From NCBI RefSeq assembly GCF_021018805.1, contig NC_086251.1:40370767-40434766 (forward strand): a DNA stretch of 64,000 bases, given 5' to 3'. Of the stretch, positions 62,501 to 64,000 are shown piece after piece. Both the position numbers and the translations under genes were made by a program. The stretch is from Prinia subflava (Eukaryota > Chordata > Aves > Passeriformes > Cisticolidae). Below the pieces are notes generated by a model. That model worked only from the letters and a program-made list of their open reading frames with translations. It made no database searches and was not told the DNA's origin. Position 1 is the first letter of the stretch. The number at the start of each line of letters is the position of its first letter.

Positions 62501-64000
62501 GGCTTCCAGACCTGGCCTGCTGCAGACCTAATTAACTCTCTTGTTCATTTATGGTCTTTTGTCACTAAAGCAAGTAATTGGTGCACACAGGCAGCAGATT
62601 CTCGTGTGCTCACATGGACTTGACTGCTCCCTTTTGTCTGCTGGGAAAGCCCTCTCCTGCACACCAAAGTGCCTGCAGTCCCTCTCTGTGGTCAGCCACT
62701 TCAAGAGAGCACATTGCCTCCATTTCCAGCAAGCTTTCTCAGTACTTTTGCCAAGAGAAGACATGGATCTTCTCAGGACATGTCACCTTTGAATTCAAGC
62801 AAGTCTAGACCGTGGACTGCACCTTAGCCCTTCTCCCTTACTAGCACCAAGAAGCCCCTTGGGGTTTCTCATCACGGGCTGTTGTTTGCTTGCTTGCTCA
62901 TGCACACACGCACCCTCAGAAGCCTCCAGTTCTGTGGGATGGTGCAGACACCAGGCCTGGCAGGGTTGCTGCTGCCACAATAGTTCCTCCCTGCATTGGT
63001 ACTCACTCAAGTTTGCATACAGCCAGATGCATGTAAGAACAACATGACCCCACTGCTCTTTTACCACCACCACCCTCTGTGTTCCCTCTTACTCCTGGCA
63101 GCACAAGGATGGATAACAGCAGAGAGAGGCAGAGCCCTTTCACAGGGGGATAGCTGGGCGGGGTTATCCCAGGGCTCCTGGATCAAACAGACAGCTCTTC
63201 AGCCTTTGGAAACCTCCCACACCTTTGTTCCTTGGCCTTGTAGGGCCTCTTGGGGGAAGGGATCCCATTGAATATGTTTGTACTGTTCTTCTTAATAGGG
63301 TGTTGTGTAACACAGAGGGAAGTGACTACACAGGGGACCCCAGCTGAGAACAGAGACTTTAATCCTGCTGCCCAGGAAAAACTTGGAAAAAATACCTACA
63401 TCTGTTCTGTTGCATTAGGCTCATGGCTCAGAGGCTGACAGCTGACCCTGGCTGCTCATGATGCCAAGGTACAGCCCCTGCCAAACAGTGCCAGGGTAAA
63501 TTACCATGACTGATTAGAAAGGCAAAAGGCAGCCAGAGAAAACTGGGGACAGTGCTCTCCCTGGGCAGAAGGGAGAAGGCAAAGCCAGAGTTCATCAGGG
63601 TGCTTTGTCTTTTCCACTGCCACATTGGCAAACAGAGTGGAAGGAGCAATAGTGGAAGAGAACAAGGCAGAGGATGAGGTGCAGGGAGAGGCACAAAGGA
63701 GAGGAGACAGAGAAGAAGAAACAACAGCTGTATCCATGGGGCTCACCAAAGATGAGCTTTGGGAGACAACCCTCCTTCTCCTCAAACCTGTGCTAGGCTG
63801 AGTCCACAGAGGACAAAAGATACTCTTTTATCTACAAGCATGCTTTACAGCTCAAGAAGGGCATAGGGCAGGTGTTGGCCTCACAGAGCAGTGCACACTC
63901 ACTGCCACGAGTCTGCCAGCTCCAGGACATGTAAGAGCACAGGTGTGGGGCTCCCTGATGCAGCACCACAACACAGTTCTCTTCTAGGCTCAGGCTTTGT

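Larger units (their letters stand above)
48871..64000. other. DNA upstream of LTBP2, no gene recognised
   Basis: About 15 kb with no exon I can support on either strand. In mammals the gene upstream of LTBP2 is AREL1, on the same strand; no AREL1 HECT-domain exon was recognised here. Contents seen are the CR1 fragment at 59373-59540 and the purine tract at 53499-53545. Frames such as 61153-61713 (minus, 186 codons), 55898-56245 (plus) and 55825-56157 (minus) show no known domain. Confidence 0.6.

Noticed and set aside
1..64000. CRISPR arrays, operons, phage or plasmid features, tRNA and rRNA genes
   Set aside because: The window is vertebrate chromosomal DNA; no regularly spaced repeats, tRNA cloverleaf boxes or rRNA segments were seen by eye.

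Overview
This is a vertebrate genomic window, most likely from a bird. It has spliced coding exons, a large CpG-island promoter, and a CR1 LINE whose 3' end closes with the ATTCTATG-type repeat typical of birds and close reptile relatives. Nothing bacterial is present: no operons, and the long open frames do not look like genes.

One gene is recognisable. It is the 5' part of LTBP2 (latent TGF-beta-binding protein 2), on the minus strand. Nine coding exons can be placed with consensus splice sites and mutually compatible phases: exon 1 47743-48197, exon 2 40869-40939, exon 3 34991-35234, exon 4 16917-17098, exon 5 15319-15489, exon 6 13579-13779, exon 7 12985-13253, exon 8 11335-11437 and exon 9 2767-2841. 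Joined, they give 1,771 nt (590 codons plus one base) with no stop. They encode the signal peptide, a basic Ser/Pro/Arg-rich N-terminus, the CGRQCCPGW Cys module, EGF-like domain 1, a linker, a basic LTEKIRKIK segment followed by a small Cys cluster, EGF-like domain 2, a second linker, and the complete first 8-Cys TB domain. The calcium-binding EGF array, later TB domains and C-terminus lie beyond position 1.

Layout from high to low coordinate, following transcription: 48.87-64 kb is upstream DNA with no gene recognised and one CR1 relic; 47.29-48.87 kb is the CpG-island promoter, 5'UTR and exon 1; then come introns of 6.8, 5.6, 17.9, 1.4, 1.5, 0.3, 1.5 and 8.5 kb and the start of intron 9. 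The introns hold old non-LTR retrotransposon relics (a CR1/L3-like reverse-transcriptase tail, two antisense fragments with the KLNPxKTEVLL-type motif, and a CR1 3' end), short tandem repeats and three isolated CpG-rich pockets.

No undescribed multi-gene system was found. The most interesting points are a lineage-specific relocation of the RGD tripeptide within LTBP2, a secondary CpG island in intron 2, a possible cryptic terminal exon in intron 1, and the retroelement relics. Comparisons with human LTBP2 are from memory, not from an alignment.
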